The position numbers and the translations under genes are program-made. A stretch of DNA of 64,000 bases from Enterobacter kobei (GTDB lineage: Bacteria > Pseudomonadota > Gammaproteobacteria > Enterobacterales > Enterobacteriaceae). This document shows, in pieces, positions 48,198-57,433 of the stretch. The DNA lies in NCBI RefSeq assembly GCF_001729765.1, contig NZ_CP017181.1, forward strand, positions 2,418,001 to 2,482,000. Reading direction: 5' to 3'. Position 1 is the first letter of the stretch. Every line of letters starts with the position of its first letter. Below the pieces are notes generated by a model that saw only the letters and a list, made by a program, of their open reading frames with translations, did not search any database and had not been told where the DNA came from.

Positions 48198-48815
48198 TCA
48201 GATAATAGTATTTGCCTTTAACACCTTGTGCAGTTCTGGCAGCTGACAGACGGTATCGGCGATCGCCGTAAATTTCGGGGTATTGGCAGCAAACCAGTCG
48301 TGACGAGCCCCCCAGGTGCGCGCCACGGCAATATACACATCCAGCAGCGTCAGTCGTTCTCCCAATGCAAACGGCGCGGCTTTAAGCTGACTTTCGAACC
48401 ATAAATAGAGGGATTTCCGGTACGCAATGCAGTTTTTCTGCAACTGTTCCGGTGCGTCGGGCGCCCAGCGTTCGGGATAATCTGCAAACGTAAAAGTGGG
48501 ATAGACGTTAGCCACAAACCAGATAAGCAAACGCTGAAACTGCTGGCGTTCGACCTGCCCCACGGGCGGCGCAAGATCGGGACAGCGGTCGAGTACCATC
48601 AGGGCAATCGCCGCCGTTTCGGTCATGATGGCGCCATTTTCCAGCGCCAGCGTGGGCACCTGACACAGCGGATTGAGCTTTTGCAGCAACTCACGCTGCG
48701 GACCAGGCTGGTCAAACCCGTCCACGTTCACAAACTGATAAGGGATATCGGCCAGGGTCAGCATCACTTCACTGATTGTCGAGCCCCAGCCGGGTACGCC
48801 ATAAAGTTTCATCAT
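48198..48815 (-). CDS. yncG: glutathione S-transferase-like protein YncG
   Basis: A 205-residue GST homologue: thioredoxin-like N-terminal domain ([19 protein letters not shown], then [20 protein letters not shown]) and all-helical C-terminal domain. The length and sequence agree with E. coli YncG. Substrate unknown. In E. coli it neighbours ansP; here the sulfur operon has entered between them. A possible role beside thiol metabolism is speculation. Confidence 0.88.
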   Translation of the reverse strand: MMKLYGVPGWGSTISEVMLTLADIPYQFVNVDGFDQPGPQRELLQKLNPLCQVPTLALENGAIMTETAAIALMVLDRCPDLAPPVGQVERQQFQRLLIWFVANVYPTFTFADYPERWAPDAPEQLQKNCIAYRKSLYLWFESQLKAAPFALGERLTLLDVYIAVARTWGARHDWFAANTPKFTAIADTVCQLPELHKVLKANTII

Positions 48816-48856
48816 GTTGCCCCCTCAGGGATGAAAACCCTAAGTGTAGAGCACCA

Positions 48857-49744
48857 TTAGTAGGTTATCCCAGGCGGGTTGACCTCCGACTGCGTGACCG
48901 CTTCGCCCTGTTCACCCCAGCGCGCCAGCACCTTCTGGTACTCACCCCGCGCAATCGCCCCGTCCAGCGCGGCCTGCAGGGCGTACACCAGCCCATTCCC
49001 CTTTTTCGTGGTCGTGGCGACAAAGGCTTTCTTTGGGCCTAACCCCACGACGCGCGTTTTTCCGGTGAGCGCCGCTTTCCAGGACGAAACCGACTGCGGA
49101 CCAAATAACACATCCGCCCGGCCAGACTGAATATAGAGATTGCCCGAGGCATCGTCGTGGAGATAGACCGGCAGCGCAGGTTCGCGTCCCGCCTTTTTGT
49201 TCTCCTCGTTCCAGCCCAGCAGGATGCGCTCCTGATTGGTCCCCGAGCCGACAATCACCTTTTTCCCGGCCAGATCTTCCGGGCTTTTGATCGACTGAAT
49301 CTCGCTGGTGGATTTCACCGAGAACGCCAGCGAATCGACGCGGTAGGTCGCAAAATCAAACTTCTCTTTACGCTGTTCGGTCACCGCAATGTTCACCAGC
49401 GCCACGTCGTAGCGTCCGGAGGCGATCCCCAGCGGCCAGTCTTCCCACGCCGTCGGTATCAGCTTCAGCTTGAGCCCCAGGCTACACGCCAGCAGGCGGG
49501 CGATATCCGGATCGCTGCCGATGCGCGTGCGATTGTCGCTGGCCAGCAGCGCCAGCGGTGGAGAGTTCAGCATGGAAACGGCAACCGTAAGCGTTCCCGG
49601 CTCAACAAACCTGTAGTTTGCGGGGATCTTCGCCACCGCCTGCCGATCCACCGTCACCGGCAGCGGCTGCTCGTTGGCCTGCACATCAATCCCGGCGTGG
49701 CTCACCGTCGTGAAGAACAACCCAACCAGACATCCATATTTCAT
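48857..49744 (-). CDS. amino-acid-type ABC transporter substrate-binding protein (copy 2)
   Basis: A 295-residue family-3 periplasmic binding protein with a signal peptide ending at about residue 17 (VSHA-GIDV). It shares most of its layout with the other binding protein of this operon (SWED/AWEDWPLGIASGRYDVA, KVIVGSGTNQE, LYIQSGRADVLFGP), so the two arose by duplication. It is the last gene of the eight-gene operon. Likely ligand is an S-substituted cysteine, by analogy with Bacillus TcyJ/TcyK. Confidence 0.88.
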   Translation of the reverse strand: MKYGCLVGLFFTTVSHAGIDVQANEQPLPVTVDRQAVAKIPANYRFVEPGTLTVAVSMLNSPPLALLASDNRTRIGSDPDIARLLACSLGLKLKLIPTAWEDWPLGIASGRYDVALVNIAVTEQRKEKFDFATYRVDSLAFSVKSTSEIQSIKSPEDLAGKKVIVGSGTNQERILLGWNEENKKAGREPALPVYLHDDASGNLYIQSGRADVLFGPQSVSSWKAALTGKTRVVGLGPKKAFVATTTKKGNGLVYALQAALDGAIARGEYQKVLARWGEQGEAVTQSEVNPPGITY

Positions 49745-49753
49745 CTGCGCTCC

Positions 49754-50527
49754 TTACAGCACTTTAGAGAGGAACTGGCGCGTTCGCGGGTGCGACGGAC
49801 GGTTTAAAACGTCGTCGCTGTTGCCCTGCTCCACAATTTTCCCGTCGACCATAAATACCACCTGATCCGCCACTTCCCGGGCAAATCCGATCTCATGCGT
49901 GACCACCACCAGCGTGGTGCCAGAGCGGGCCAGCTTTTTGATGACGTCCAGGACTTCCCCCACCAGCTCCGGATCCAGCGCCGAGGTAGGCTCGTCAAAC
50001 AGCATTACGCGCGGACGCAGCGCCAGCGCACGGGCAATGGCAATGCGCTGCTGCTGGCCGCCGGAGAGATGGCGGGACCAGGCGTCCGCTTTATCCCTCA
50101 GCCCCACCACATCCAGCAGGCTATATGCCCTTTCCACCGCCTCTTTCCTGCTGAGCTTTTTATGCGCGATGGGCGCCTCAATCAGATTTTCCAGCACCGT
50201 GAGATGCGGAAAGAGATTGAAGTTCTGAAACACGTAGCCCACGTTGACGCGCTGCTTGAGGATCTCGTTCTCTTTCAGTTCGTAAAGCCTGTCACCCTGA
50301 CGACGGTAGCCAATGTAGTCCCCGTCGATCTGGATGAAGCCTTCGTCGACGCGCTCCAGGTGGTTAATGGTGCGTAGCAGCGTCGATTTACCCGAGCCGG
50401 ACGGTCCGAGGATCACCGTTACGGAGCCCGGCGGGATCTCAAGCGTGACGTTGTCGAGCGCTTTATGGCGGCCAAAATATTTGCTGACGCCGGTAATTGA
50501 AATATGTCCTTCAGGAGAGGCTTGCAT
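49754..50527 (-). CDS. amino-acid-type ABC transporter ATP-binding protein
   Basis: A 257-residue ATPase of the polar amino acid uptake (GlnQ/TcyN) group: Walker A GPSGSGKST, signature LSGGQQQR, Walker B VMLFDEPTSALDPE, switch His in VVTHEIGFA. The start overlaps the end of the permease gene by 17 bases, so their translation is coupled. It energises the transporter of the sulfur-salvage operon. Confidence 0.9.
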   Translation of the reverse strand: MQASPEGHISITGVSKYFGRHKALDNVTLEIPPGSVTVILGPSGSGKSTLLRTINHLERVDEGFIQIDGDYIGYRRQGDRLYELKENEILKQRVNVGYVFQNFNLFPHLTVLENLIEAPIAHKKLSRKEAVERAYSLLDVVGLRDKADAWSRHLSGGQQQRIAIARALALRPRVMLFDEPTSALDPELVGEVLDVIKKLARSGTTLVVVTHEIGFAREVADQVVFMVDGKIVEQGNSDDVLNRPSHPRTRQFLSKVL

Positions 50528-51437
50528 GGACGGGCTCCTGTGCAGGCGTGGTGGTGACAGCGCGGCTACGACGGGTGGCGCTGTTCTGGTTCACGGCGGA
50601 GCGGCGTTCGCTGCGGGCGAGCCCGCGCTCAACACCATACTGGATAGCGGACAGAACGGTGGTGATCGCCAGGTACCACGCGGCACCGACCATCAGCAGC
50701 GGGATCACCTCCTGCGTGCGGTTGTAGATCATCTGGATGGTATAGAACAGCTCCGGCATCGCCAGGACATACACCATCGCCGTACCCTTGGCGAGACTGA
50801 TAATTTCATTGAACCCCGACGGCAATATGGTACGCAGCGCCTGGGGCAGAATGATCCGCACCGTGCGACGCCATGCGGGCAGGCCGAGCGCGGCGGCGGC
50901 CTCATACTGGCCGTGATCGACCCCGAGGAATCCGCCACGAATGATCTCGGCGGTATAGGCACTCTGAACGAGGGTTAACCCCACCACCGCGGTAGAAAAT
51001 TGCCCGAGCACGTTGATGGTTTCAAAACTGCCCCAGGTGATGCGGGTGAACGGTACGCCGATCGAGAGCGTGTCGTAGAGATAGGAGAAGTTGTAGAGGA
51101 TGATCAGCACGACTATGAGCGGCAGCGAGCGGAACAACCAGATGTATCCCCACGCCAGGCTGCTTAACAGCCAGGAGGAAGAGAGTCTCGCCAGGGCCAG
51201 CAGGCCGCCAATCACCACGCTCAGCGCAGTGCCGATCAGGGTCAGCAGCAGGGTCTGCCCGACACCTGCGAGGATCACCGGGTCAAAGAACCAGCGGGCA
51301 AACACCGCCCACTCCCAGCGCGGGTTAAAGGCCACGGACTGGATCACAACGGCCAGGATAAACAGGGCCACCACGGCGCCGACGGTCCGCAGCGGATAAC
51401 GCGCCGGGACCACCTTAATGGTTTCAACGTTGCTCAT
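50511..51437 (-). CDS. amino-acid-type ABC transporter permease
   Basis: A 308-residue His/Glu/Gln/Arg-type permease. A first helix lies at about 17-35, and the MetI-like domain contains the EAA loop QYEAAAALGLPAWRRTVRIILPQALRTI. The C-terminal 30 residues form a basic tail (RRSAVNQNSATRRSR). Only one permease gene is present, so the channel is probably a homodimer; the Bacillus counterpart has two (TcyL, TcyM). Confidence 0.9.
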   Translation of the reverse strand: MSNVETIKVVPARYPLRTVGAVVALFILAVVIQSVAFNPRWEWAVFARWFFDPVILAGVGQTLLLTLIGTALSVVIGGLLALARLSSSWLLSSLAWGYIWLFRSLPLIVVLIILYNFSYLYDTLSIGVPFTRITWGSFETINVLGQFSTAVVGLTLVQSAYTAEIIRGGFLGVDHGQYEAAAALGLPAWRRTVRIILPQALRTILPSGFNEIISLAKGTAMVYVLAMPELFYTIQMIYNRTQEVIPLLMVGAAWYLAITTVLSAIQYGVERGLARSERRSAVNQNSATRRSRAVTTTPAQEPVHASLS

Positions 51438-51446
51438 CGTCGTTCC

Positions 51447-51956
51447 TCATGCGGTTTTACTGAACGCTTCGCGTACCAGCGTTTTGGTGAAACGCAGCCG
51501 ACCGTCAAACGGCGGCTGGCTGTACTCTTCCGGGTCACGGGTGAGATCGAACTGCGGCTGGTATCCCTGGCTGAGATAGAGCCGCACCGCTTCCGGTTGA
51601 CGAAAACCGGTCGTCAGGTAGATCTGGCTGTAACCCGCCAGCACCGCCCTGCGCTCCAGTTCCTGCACCACGCGGGCAGCAAGCCCCTGCTGACGCAGGG
51701 ATTTGTCCGTCCAGATGCGTTTAATTTCGGCGGTCCGTTCATCAAAGGGTTTGTACGCACCGGTGGCGATAATCTTCTCGTCACGTTCCAGCACGATAAA
51801 CAGCCCCTGTGGCGCCAAATACCACGCCGTGAGCTCAACTTCCGCGTCCTTAGAGAAGTAGTCGCCGTAGCGGGCGGCATATTCACCGAACAGTCCCTCG
51901 ATAATCGGCTGCAGTTCGGCATCTTCCGGCGAAACATCACGAAATTGTTCACGCAT
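51447..51956 (-). CDS. GNAT family N-acetyltransferase (SnaA-like by context)
   Basis: A 169-residue acetyltransferase with the acetyl-CoA motif IWTDKSLRQQGLAARVVQEL and the segment SQIYLTTGFRQPEAVRLYLSQGY. It lies inside the operon, nine bases from both neighbours. The Bacillus ytmI operon likewise contains an acetyltransferase (SnaA) that N-acetylates S-(2-succino)cysteine before oxidation. Family membership is seen in the sequence; the substrate is inferred. Confidence 0.85.
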   Translation of the reverse strand: MREQFRDVSPEDAELQPIIEGLFGEYAARYGDYFSKDAEVELTAWYLAPQGLFIVLERDEKIIATGAYKPFDERTAEIKRIWTDKSLRQQGLAARVVQELERRAVLAGYSQIYLTTGFRQPEAVRLYLSQGYQPQFDLTRDPEEYSQPPFDGRLRFTKTLVREAFSKTA

Positions 51957-51965
51957 AGCGCCTCC

Positions 51966-52898
51966 TTAATCTCCCAGACCTGCCGGGTTTACCTCGGAAT
52001 GAGCAATGCGCTCAACCCCTTCTCCCCAGCGGTTTAGTACTTTGTCGTAATCGCCGTTTTTGATTACGCCATTAAGCGCGGTTTGCACCGGCTCGACCAG
52101 GCCGCTGCCTTTTCTCAGCGTGACCGCGATATGCGCCGCTTTCGGCCAGCCGCCGTCCACGCTGCCGACGAGTTTGGTTTTGCCGTTGAGCGCCGCTTTC
52201 CACGCGCCAATCACGTTCGGGCCAAAGTAGGCATCCGCGCGCCCGGACTGCAGCGCCAGCGTTTGCGCCGCATCGTCTTTGGTGTAGATCGGAGTAAAGG
52301 GTTTTAGCCCCTTCTTGAGGTTCTCGGCATTCCATGCCAGCAGAATGGCTTCCTGATTGGTACCGGAGCCCACAATAATCCTGAGCCCGGCGATGTCCTC
52401 TGCTTTTTTAAGCGAGGTAATCGGGCTGGTCGATTTCACGTAGAAACCGAGGGAGTCCTTACGGTAGGTGGCGAAATCAAACTTCTCTTTGCGCGCTTTG
52501 GTGACGGTAATATTGCTGATGGCGGCATCGTATTTTCCGGACGCCACGCCCAGCGGCCAGTCTTCCCACGAGGTCGGCACCACGTTCAGCTCCAGCCCGA
52601 GGCTGTCAGCCACCAGGCGAGCGACGTCGACCTCGCTTCCCAACAGCGTTTTGTTGTCATCGGAGAAAACCGTGAGCGGCGGTTGATTCAGCCCCGCTAC
52701 CGCCACGGTAAATTTCCCGGGCACGGCAAAGCGATAATCCTTCGGTAGCTGCGCCACCGCATCACCGTTTTTGACGGTGTTGATCGGCGTTTTATTGGCC
52801 TCAATACTCACGCCAGTGCCGTTAATCGTGACATTCTCTGCCCGGACGACAGGGGTAAAGGCCAGCGCGAGCGCCAGAATAAGCGATGTTTTCTGCAT
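51966..52898 (-). CDS. amino-acid-type ABC transporter substrate-binding protein (copy 1)
   Basis: A 310-residue family-3 binding protein with a 20-residue signal peptide (TPVVRA-ENVTING). It shares the same motifs as the other copy (TSWEDWPLGVASGKYDAA, RIIVGSGTNQE, LALQSGRADAYFGP). It starts the transporter half of the operon, 14 bases after the monooxygenase. Two binding proteins for one permease suggests two ligand ranges, as with TcyJ and TcyK. Confidence 0.88.
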   Translation of the reverse strand: MQKTSLILALALAFTPVVRAENVTINGTGVSIEANKTPINTVKNGDAVAQLPKDYRFAVPGKFTVAVAGLNQPPLTVFSDDNKTLLGSEVDVARLVADSLGLELNVVPTSWEDWPLGVASGKYDAAISNITVTKARKEKFDFATYRKDSLGFYVKSTSPITSLKKAEDIAGLRIIVGSGTNQEAILLAWNAENLKKGLKPFTPIYTKDDAAQTLALQSGRADAYFGPNVIGAWKAALNGKTKLVGSVDGGWPKAAHIAVTLRKGSGLVEPVQTALNGVIKNGDYDKVLNRWGEGVERIAHSEVNPAGLGD

Positions 52899-52912
52899 AG
52901 CGGTGTTCTCTT

Positions 52913-54229
52913 TTATTGTTGTGTGAACGTGTTTTTCGGTTGATCCAGACCTAAGCTGTCGCGCAGCGTGGTGCCGGGATAGTCGGTACGGAACAGGCCG
53001 CGGGCCTGCAAAACGGGCACTACCTGGTCAACAAAGCGCGGGAAGGTATCCGGCGTGCCGCCCTGAATGATGAAGCCGTCTGCGGCATAGCCTTCAAACC
53101 AGGCCTGAAGGCCGTCTGCAACCTCTTCCGGCGTGCCGGAAAAACGCGGGCGCGGCGACGCGGCTTCCAGCGCCACCTGGCGCAGGGTTAAGTTGCGCTC
53201 GCGGGCGTTACGCTTAATTTCATCGGTGGTGCTGCGGAAGTTGTTTTTCCCTAGATCGCCGATATCCGGGAACGGCTCGTCGAGCGGATACTGACTAAAA
53301 TCGTGATGCTCAAAATAACGTCCGAGGTAATTAAGGGCATCGTGAATCGACACCAGCGCCGCCGTAGTCTGGTACTGGTTTTCCACGTCTTCGGCATCGT
53401 TGCCAACGATGACGCTGACGCCCTGGAAAATCTGTAAGTCAGACGCGCGCCGACCGTTCGTTTCCAGTTGCTGTTTCACGTCACGATAAAACGCTTTCGC
53501 TTCTTCGAAGGTGTCATGGTGGGTAAAAATGGCGTCGGCATGTTTTGCCGCCAGTTTTTTCCCGTCATCCGACGCACCGGCCTGAAAGACAACCGGACGT
53601 CCTTGCGGCGTGCGACCAATATTGAGCGGCCCGGCGACCTGGAAGAAATCCCCGTGATGATTCAGGGGGTGCAGTTTAGCCGGGTCAAAAAACTGACCGC
53701 TCTCTTTATTACGGATAAAGGCATCCTCTTCCCAGGAATCCCACAGCCCTTTCACCACATCGAGATACTCATCGGCAATGCGATAGCGCAGCGCATGTTC
53801 CGGGTGTTTTTCGCGGGAAAAGTTCTTCGCTGAACCTTCCAGCGGCGAAGTCACCACGTTCCAGCCAGCGCGTCCGTTGCTCAGGTGGTCGAGGCTGGCG
53901 AACTGCCGTGCCGTGGTAAAGGGCTCGCTGTAGGAGGTGGATAAGGTTCCCACCAGCCCCAGGCGCGAGGTAATACTTGCCAGCGCAGATAACACCGTTA
54001 AGGGCTCAAACCGGTTTAAAAAATGCGGGATCGATTTTTCGTTAATATAAAGACCGTCGGCAACGAATAAGAAATCGAGTTTGCCCTCTTCCGCTTTTAA
54101 TGCCGTCTCTTTAACGAAATCAAAATTGATACTGGCATCCGCGACGGCCGCCGGATGACGCCAGGCGGACATATTTCCGGATGCGCCATGCAAAATGGTC
54201 CCGAGCCGCAGTTGACGATGTGCAGACAT
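52913..54229 (-). CDS. NtaA/SnaA/DszA family FMN-dependent monooxygenase
   Basis: A 438-residue luciferase-like monooxygenase of the nitrilotriacetate/dibenzothiophene sulfone group ([61 protein letters not shown]). It uses FMNH2 made by a separate reductase. In the Bacillus ytmI operon the same family member (CmoJ/YtnJ) cleaves the C-S bond of N-acetylated S-succinocysteine. It is the third gene here, after the deacylase. Confidence 0.9.
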   Translation of the reverse strand: MSAHRQLRLGTILHGASGNMSAWRHPAAVADASINFDFVKETALKAEEGKLDFLFVADGLYINEKSIPHFLNRFEPLTVLSALASITSRLGLVGTLSTSYSEPFTTARQFASLDHLSNGRAGWNVVTSPLEGSAKNFSREKHPEHALRYRIADEYLDVVKGLWDSWEEDAFIRNKESGQFFDPAKLHPLNHHGDFFQVAGPLNIGRTPQGRPVVFQAGASDDGKKLAAKHADAIFTHHDTFEEAKAFYRDVKQQLETNGRRASDLQIFQGVSVIVGNDAEDVENQYQTTAALVSIHDALNYLGRYFEHHDFSQYPLDEPFPDIGDLGKNNFRSTTDEIKRNARERNLTLRQVALEAASPRPRFSGTPEEVADGLQAWFEGYAADGFIIQGGTPDTFPRFVDQVVPVLQARGLFRTDYPGTTLRDSLGLDQPKNTFTQQ

Positions 54230-54246
54230 ATTTACCTCATGATTAA

Positions 54247-55368
54247 TCAGACGTGTTGCAGGGCGTGTTCCGCAAGCTGGGCAAAATAGCGGGCAGCGGG
54301 TTCAATTAAGGCTTCATCCGGATTAAATGCCGGGTGGTGTAAACCAAACGGACTGTTGCTGCCGATGCTGACAAACGCGCCGGGCACAGACTGGAGATAG
54401 ACTGCGAAATCTTCTCCGCCCATATGTAGCTCGGCGTGATGGGTTTCATACCCCGCTTCACGGGCGACCGAGGTGGCGAAATCGGCCCAGCGTTGGTCAT
54501 TGACCAGCGCAGTGGGCCCGGCAAACCAGGTGATATCAATCTGCGCGCTAAAAGCACTGGCAAAACCGGCCGCAATTTCCCCCACGCGGGCCTTCACGTT
54601 CTGCTGCACTTCCGTGCGGTGAGTGCGTAGCGTACCTTCCAGCTCAACGCTTTCCGGCAGCACGTTCCAGGTGTTGCCCCCGGCGATGCGCGTCACGCTC
54701 AGCACTACCGAATCCAGCGTATTCACATTGCGGCTGGCGACGCTTTGCAGCGCGGTCACCAGCTGGCTGGCCAGGAGAATAGCGTCGTTGCCTTCATGCG
54801 GGCGCGCGGCGTGCGCGCCTTTACCGGTAATGCGGATCGCGAAGCGGTCGACGTTGGCATAGAACGACCCGCCACGGGTCGCGAACTTCCCCACCGGCAG
54901 GCCGGGCTCGTTGTGCATCCCAAAAATCGCGCTGACATCCCGCAGGGCACCGGCCCGCACCATGCTCTTCGCCCCCCCAAAGTTCTCTTCGGCTGGCTGA
55001 AACAGGATACGCACCCGCCCCTTAAGCGAGGCTTCCCGCGCTTTCAGTTTTAACGCTGCACCGAGGATCACGCTGGTATGGATATCGTGTCCGCAGGCAT
55101 GCATCACGCCGGGCTGCTGCGAGCTAAACGGCACGCCGCTGCGCTCCTCAATGGGCAGGGCATCAATGTCTGCCCGCAGCGCGATCAGTTTGTTACCGGT
55201 CCCGATCTCCGCCACCACACCGGTCGGCAGGTCGTAAGGCAGCGGCGTGATGCCCGCGGCTGACAGCCACCGGCGCAGGCGCGCGGTCGTTTCCACTTCC
55301 TGGCCGGACAGCTCCGGGTTCTGATGCAGCTCGCGACGCCAGGCAATCAGTTGTTCACCAAAGCTCAT
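54247..55368 (-). CDS. M20 family amidohydrolase/deacetylase (SndA/HipO-like)
   Basis: A 373-residue metallo-amidohydrolase if started at [14 protein letters not shown]. That ATG overlaps the TGA of the previous gene (ATGA) and fits the family's N-terminus. Metal-site and catalytic motifs are [11 protein letters not shown] and [20 protein letters not shown] is near the end. The group removes N-acyl groups from amino acids. In the Bacillus counterpart operon SndA frees cysteine from N-acetylcysteine. Confidence 0.88.
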   Translation of the reverse strand: MSFGEQLIAWRRELHQNPELSGQEVETTARLRRWLSAAGITPLPYDLPTGVVAEIGTGNKLIALRADIDALPIEERSGVPFSSQQPGVMHACGHDIHTSVILGAALKLKAREASLKGRVRILFQPAEENFGGAKSMVRAGALRDVSAIFGMHNEPGLPVGKFATRGGSFYANVDRFAIRITGKGAHAARPHEGNDAILLASQLVTALQSVASRNVNTLDSVVLSVTRIAGGNTWNVLPESVELEGTLRTHRTEVQQNVKARVGEIAAGFASAFSAQIDITWFAGPTALVNDQRWADFATSVAREAGYETHHAELHMGGEDFAVYLQSVPGAFVSIGSNSPFGLHHPAFNPDEALIEPAARYFAQLAEHALQHV

Positions 55369-56366
55369 ACGGTAACCTCCCTGTTCAGACGCGCCTCGGC
55401 CAGCAAACGCAGGGACTGCACGCGCGTTGCCCCCTCCGCAACCGGCGTGTCGATGATAAATTCGTCGATCCCCCACTGCGCGTGTAGCGCGTTCAGCTGT
55501 TCCAGCACCGACTCCGCCGTCCCCACCAGCAGCGACTGGGCGCGACGGGCGATGCGCACCGGCTCACTCCCGGCCTGACGCGCAAAGGCATAGGCCTGAT
55601 CCTCGCTGGCGACGGTCACGCGCTGGCCGTTTGCCAGCTCAACACCCCACACTTCGACCTTCTGCGCCAGGGCTTCGGCCTCAACCTGGGTCGGCGCGAT
55701 AATCGCCTGCACCGCCACTATCACCTCCCGCGCGCTGTTCTTGCGCCAGGTCGAAACCACCTCGCGTAACAGTTCCGGATCTCCGTTCAGATGCGCGGCA
55801 AAGACAAAGTGCCAGTCGAGTGATGCGGCGAGCAGCGCGCTTTCCGTGCTGGCGCCCAGCAGAAAACCCTGTGCAGGTACCGGCGGCTGCGGCGTGGCGC
55901 GAACGGCTTCCTCCGCAGAGTGGTTTTCAGGGCGAATCCAGCGATCGAGCTGGGCCAGCTGTTCGGCAAAGCTGCCCTTTTCCTGCTGATCCAGCCCCTG
56001 CTGCAGCGCGCGGGTCGAGAGCGGTAATCCCCCAGGCGCTTTTCCGACGCCAAGATCCACGCGGCCGGGCGCCAGCGCGGCCAGCACGTTGAAATTCTCG
56101 GCGACTTTATACGGGCTGTAGTGCTGGAGCATGACGCCCCCGGAACCGACCCGGATGCGCGTTGTTTGCCCGAGGATCCAGGCAATCAGCAGCTCCGGCG
56201 AGGGACTGGCAAGCTGAGGGGTATTGTGGTGTTCGGCAATCCAGAAGCGGTGATAGCCCAGATTTTCTGCCTGCTGCGCCAGCGCTAACGTACGCGCCAG
56301 TGCATCGGCAGCCGTTTCGTTTTCAGCGATGGGGCTTTTGTCCAGAATGCTGATTCGCCATGACAT
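55365..56366 (-). CDS. LLM class flavin-dependent oxidoreductase (MsnO8/CmoO-like)
   Basis: A 333-residue luciferase-fold flavoprotein (FWIAEHHNTPQLASPSPELL, RIRVGSGGVMLQHYSPYKVA, RVDLGVGKAPGG). It is the first gene of the operon and therefore closest to the promoter. The Bacillus operon has the same family member (CmoO/YtmO) beside CmoJ. A perfect 10-base palindrome ATGTCGACAT lies 24 bases upstream of its ATG. Confidence 0.88.
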   Translation of the reverse strand: MSWRISILDKSPIAENETAADALARTLALAQQAENLGYHRFWIAEHHNTPQLASPSPELLIAWILGQTTRIRVGSGGVMLQHYSPYKVAENFNVLAALAPGRVDLGVGKAPGGLPLSTRALQQGLDQQEKGSFAEQLAQLDRWIRPENHSAEEAVRATPQPPVPAQGFLLGASTESALLAASLDWHFVFAAHLNGDPELLREVVSTWRKNSAREVIVAVQAIIAPTQVEAEALAQKVEVWGVELANGQRVTVASEDQAYAFARQAGSEPVRIARRAQSLLVGTAESVLEQLNALHAQWGIDEFIIDTPVAEGATRVQSLRLLAEARLNREVTV

Positions 56367-56389
56367 GTTGCGTTCTCGTTTGACTTAAC

Positions 56390-56399
56390 ATGTCGACAT
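56390..56399. promoter_or_regulatory. palindrome in the promoter region of the sulfur operon
   Basis: ATGTCGACAT is a perfect 10-base palindrome just downstream of a TTTAAT/TAATAAT -10-like stretch on the minus strand. It may be an operator. No regulator gene lies beside the operon, so control by a global sulfur regulator (CysB, Cbl) or another unlinked factor is likely. Confidence 0.3.
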
Positions 56400-56476
56400 T
56401 ATTAAAGGCGTATTTCACCACTGAGAAACAATTAATTTACATTTAGTTTTCTGGAAATCAGATATACAGCGCCCTG

Positions 56477-57016
56477 CTAGGGATGAGTTTTCAGCGAAGC
56501 AATCAGCGCATCCGCCTCCTGGCGATGGGTGATGCGAACAAACTGAATGTGGGCGTATTGCGGGTTTTTCATATCAGCGTCGTAACGCTCGCGGTTAATG
56601 CGCCAGGTTTTAAGGGTCCAGATGATGATGGATTCCCGGCTGAAAAATGAGCGGCGGAAGCTTTCGCAGTTTCCGGTGCCAGGCCACAGTTCCTGTTGGT
56701 GCCATGCGCGTTTAAACGCGCGCGTCACCGCCTGCCAGAGCGTACGGACAAAACCGCAGTCCACCCACACGACCAGATCAACCTCACGCCATTTCACCGG
56801 GCGCGTGCGGTTGTAGTTGCCATCAAGCACCCAGCCGGGTGTGGCAGCGAGCGTATTTTCCAGCGTCTCCAGTAGCTCCTCATCGGGCGTTCCCTTCCAC
56901 TCAGAACGCCAGTAGAGCCTGTCCATCTCAATATAAGGGAGCGACAGTTCCGTCGCGATGCGCCGGGCAAGCGTACTCTTTCCGCTCCCGCTGGTACCGA
57001 TAATATTGATTTTCAC
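56477..57016 (-). CDS. P-loop adenylate-kinase-like ATPase
   Basis: A 179-residue kinase-like protein when started at the GTG at 57016 (the codon before KINIIGTSGSGKST). An ATG ten codons upstream is possible but has a poor ribosome site. Walker A is GTSGSGKST; LDGNYNRTR and ARRIATELSLPYIEMD are typical of the FlaR/topology-modulation and adenylate-kinase-related group. Substrate unknown. It has its own hydrophobic-aromatic middle region but no membrane helix. Confidence 0.75.
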   Translation of the reverse strand: MKINIIGTSGSGKSTLARRIATELSLPYIEMDRLYWRSEWKGTPDEELLETLENTLAATPGWVLDGNYNRTRPVKWREVDLVVWVDCGFVRTLWQAVTRAFKRAWHQQELWPGTGNCESFRRSFFSRESIIIWTLKTWRINRERYDADMKNPQYAHIQFVRITHRQEADALIASLKTHP

Positions 57017-57046
57017 CGTTCCGCCTGGCCATGCTGAAGAAAACAT

Positions 57047-57433
57047 TTCGGATCATATCGTTTTATTTTTGTTAATGAAATGCCCGTGACGCGCTGCCTC
57101 ATTGCGCGCTACCTCAACGTAATTATTAAGGATTTCTGATGATTAAAGCAGCACTTCACTATTAGTTCTGTCTAAAAACTCGCCACGATTCAGCGTGTTG
57201 TAATCCTCATCTGCTCTGACCACACGATTTCCTTCGACCTGCATCACTTTCGACACGGTTATATTTTGCGTCGCTTATGAATTGCAGGTAGGATGCCTCG
57301 CCATGTTTCGCCTTATCCATACGCAGAATGACTGGGAAGGCGACATGTGTTTGCGCAGAAGCAATCGTTTGTATCGCTCTCTGCCAGGCAGGACTATCAC
57401 GATAATGGTTCAGACAGGCAAACAGGTAACTCA
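57047..57433. other. gap before ansP with possible gene remnant
   Basis: The ansP promoter must lie here. On the minus strand a 33-codon frame (57143-57244, starting MQVEGNRVVRADEDYN) and, just upstream in another frame, a longer open stretch ending DAKYNRVES look protein-like but have no ribosome site. They may be a frameshifted relic of a small gene. No intact gene is supported. Confidence 0.4.
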
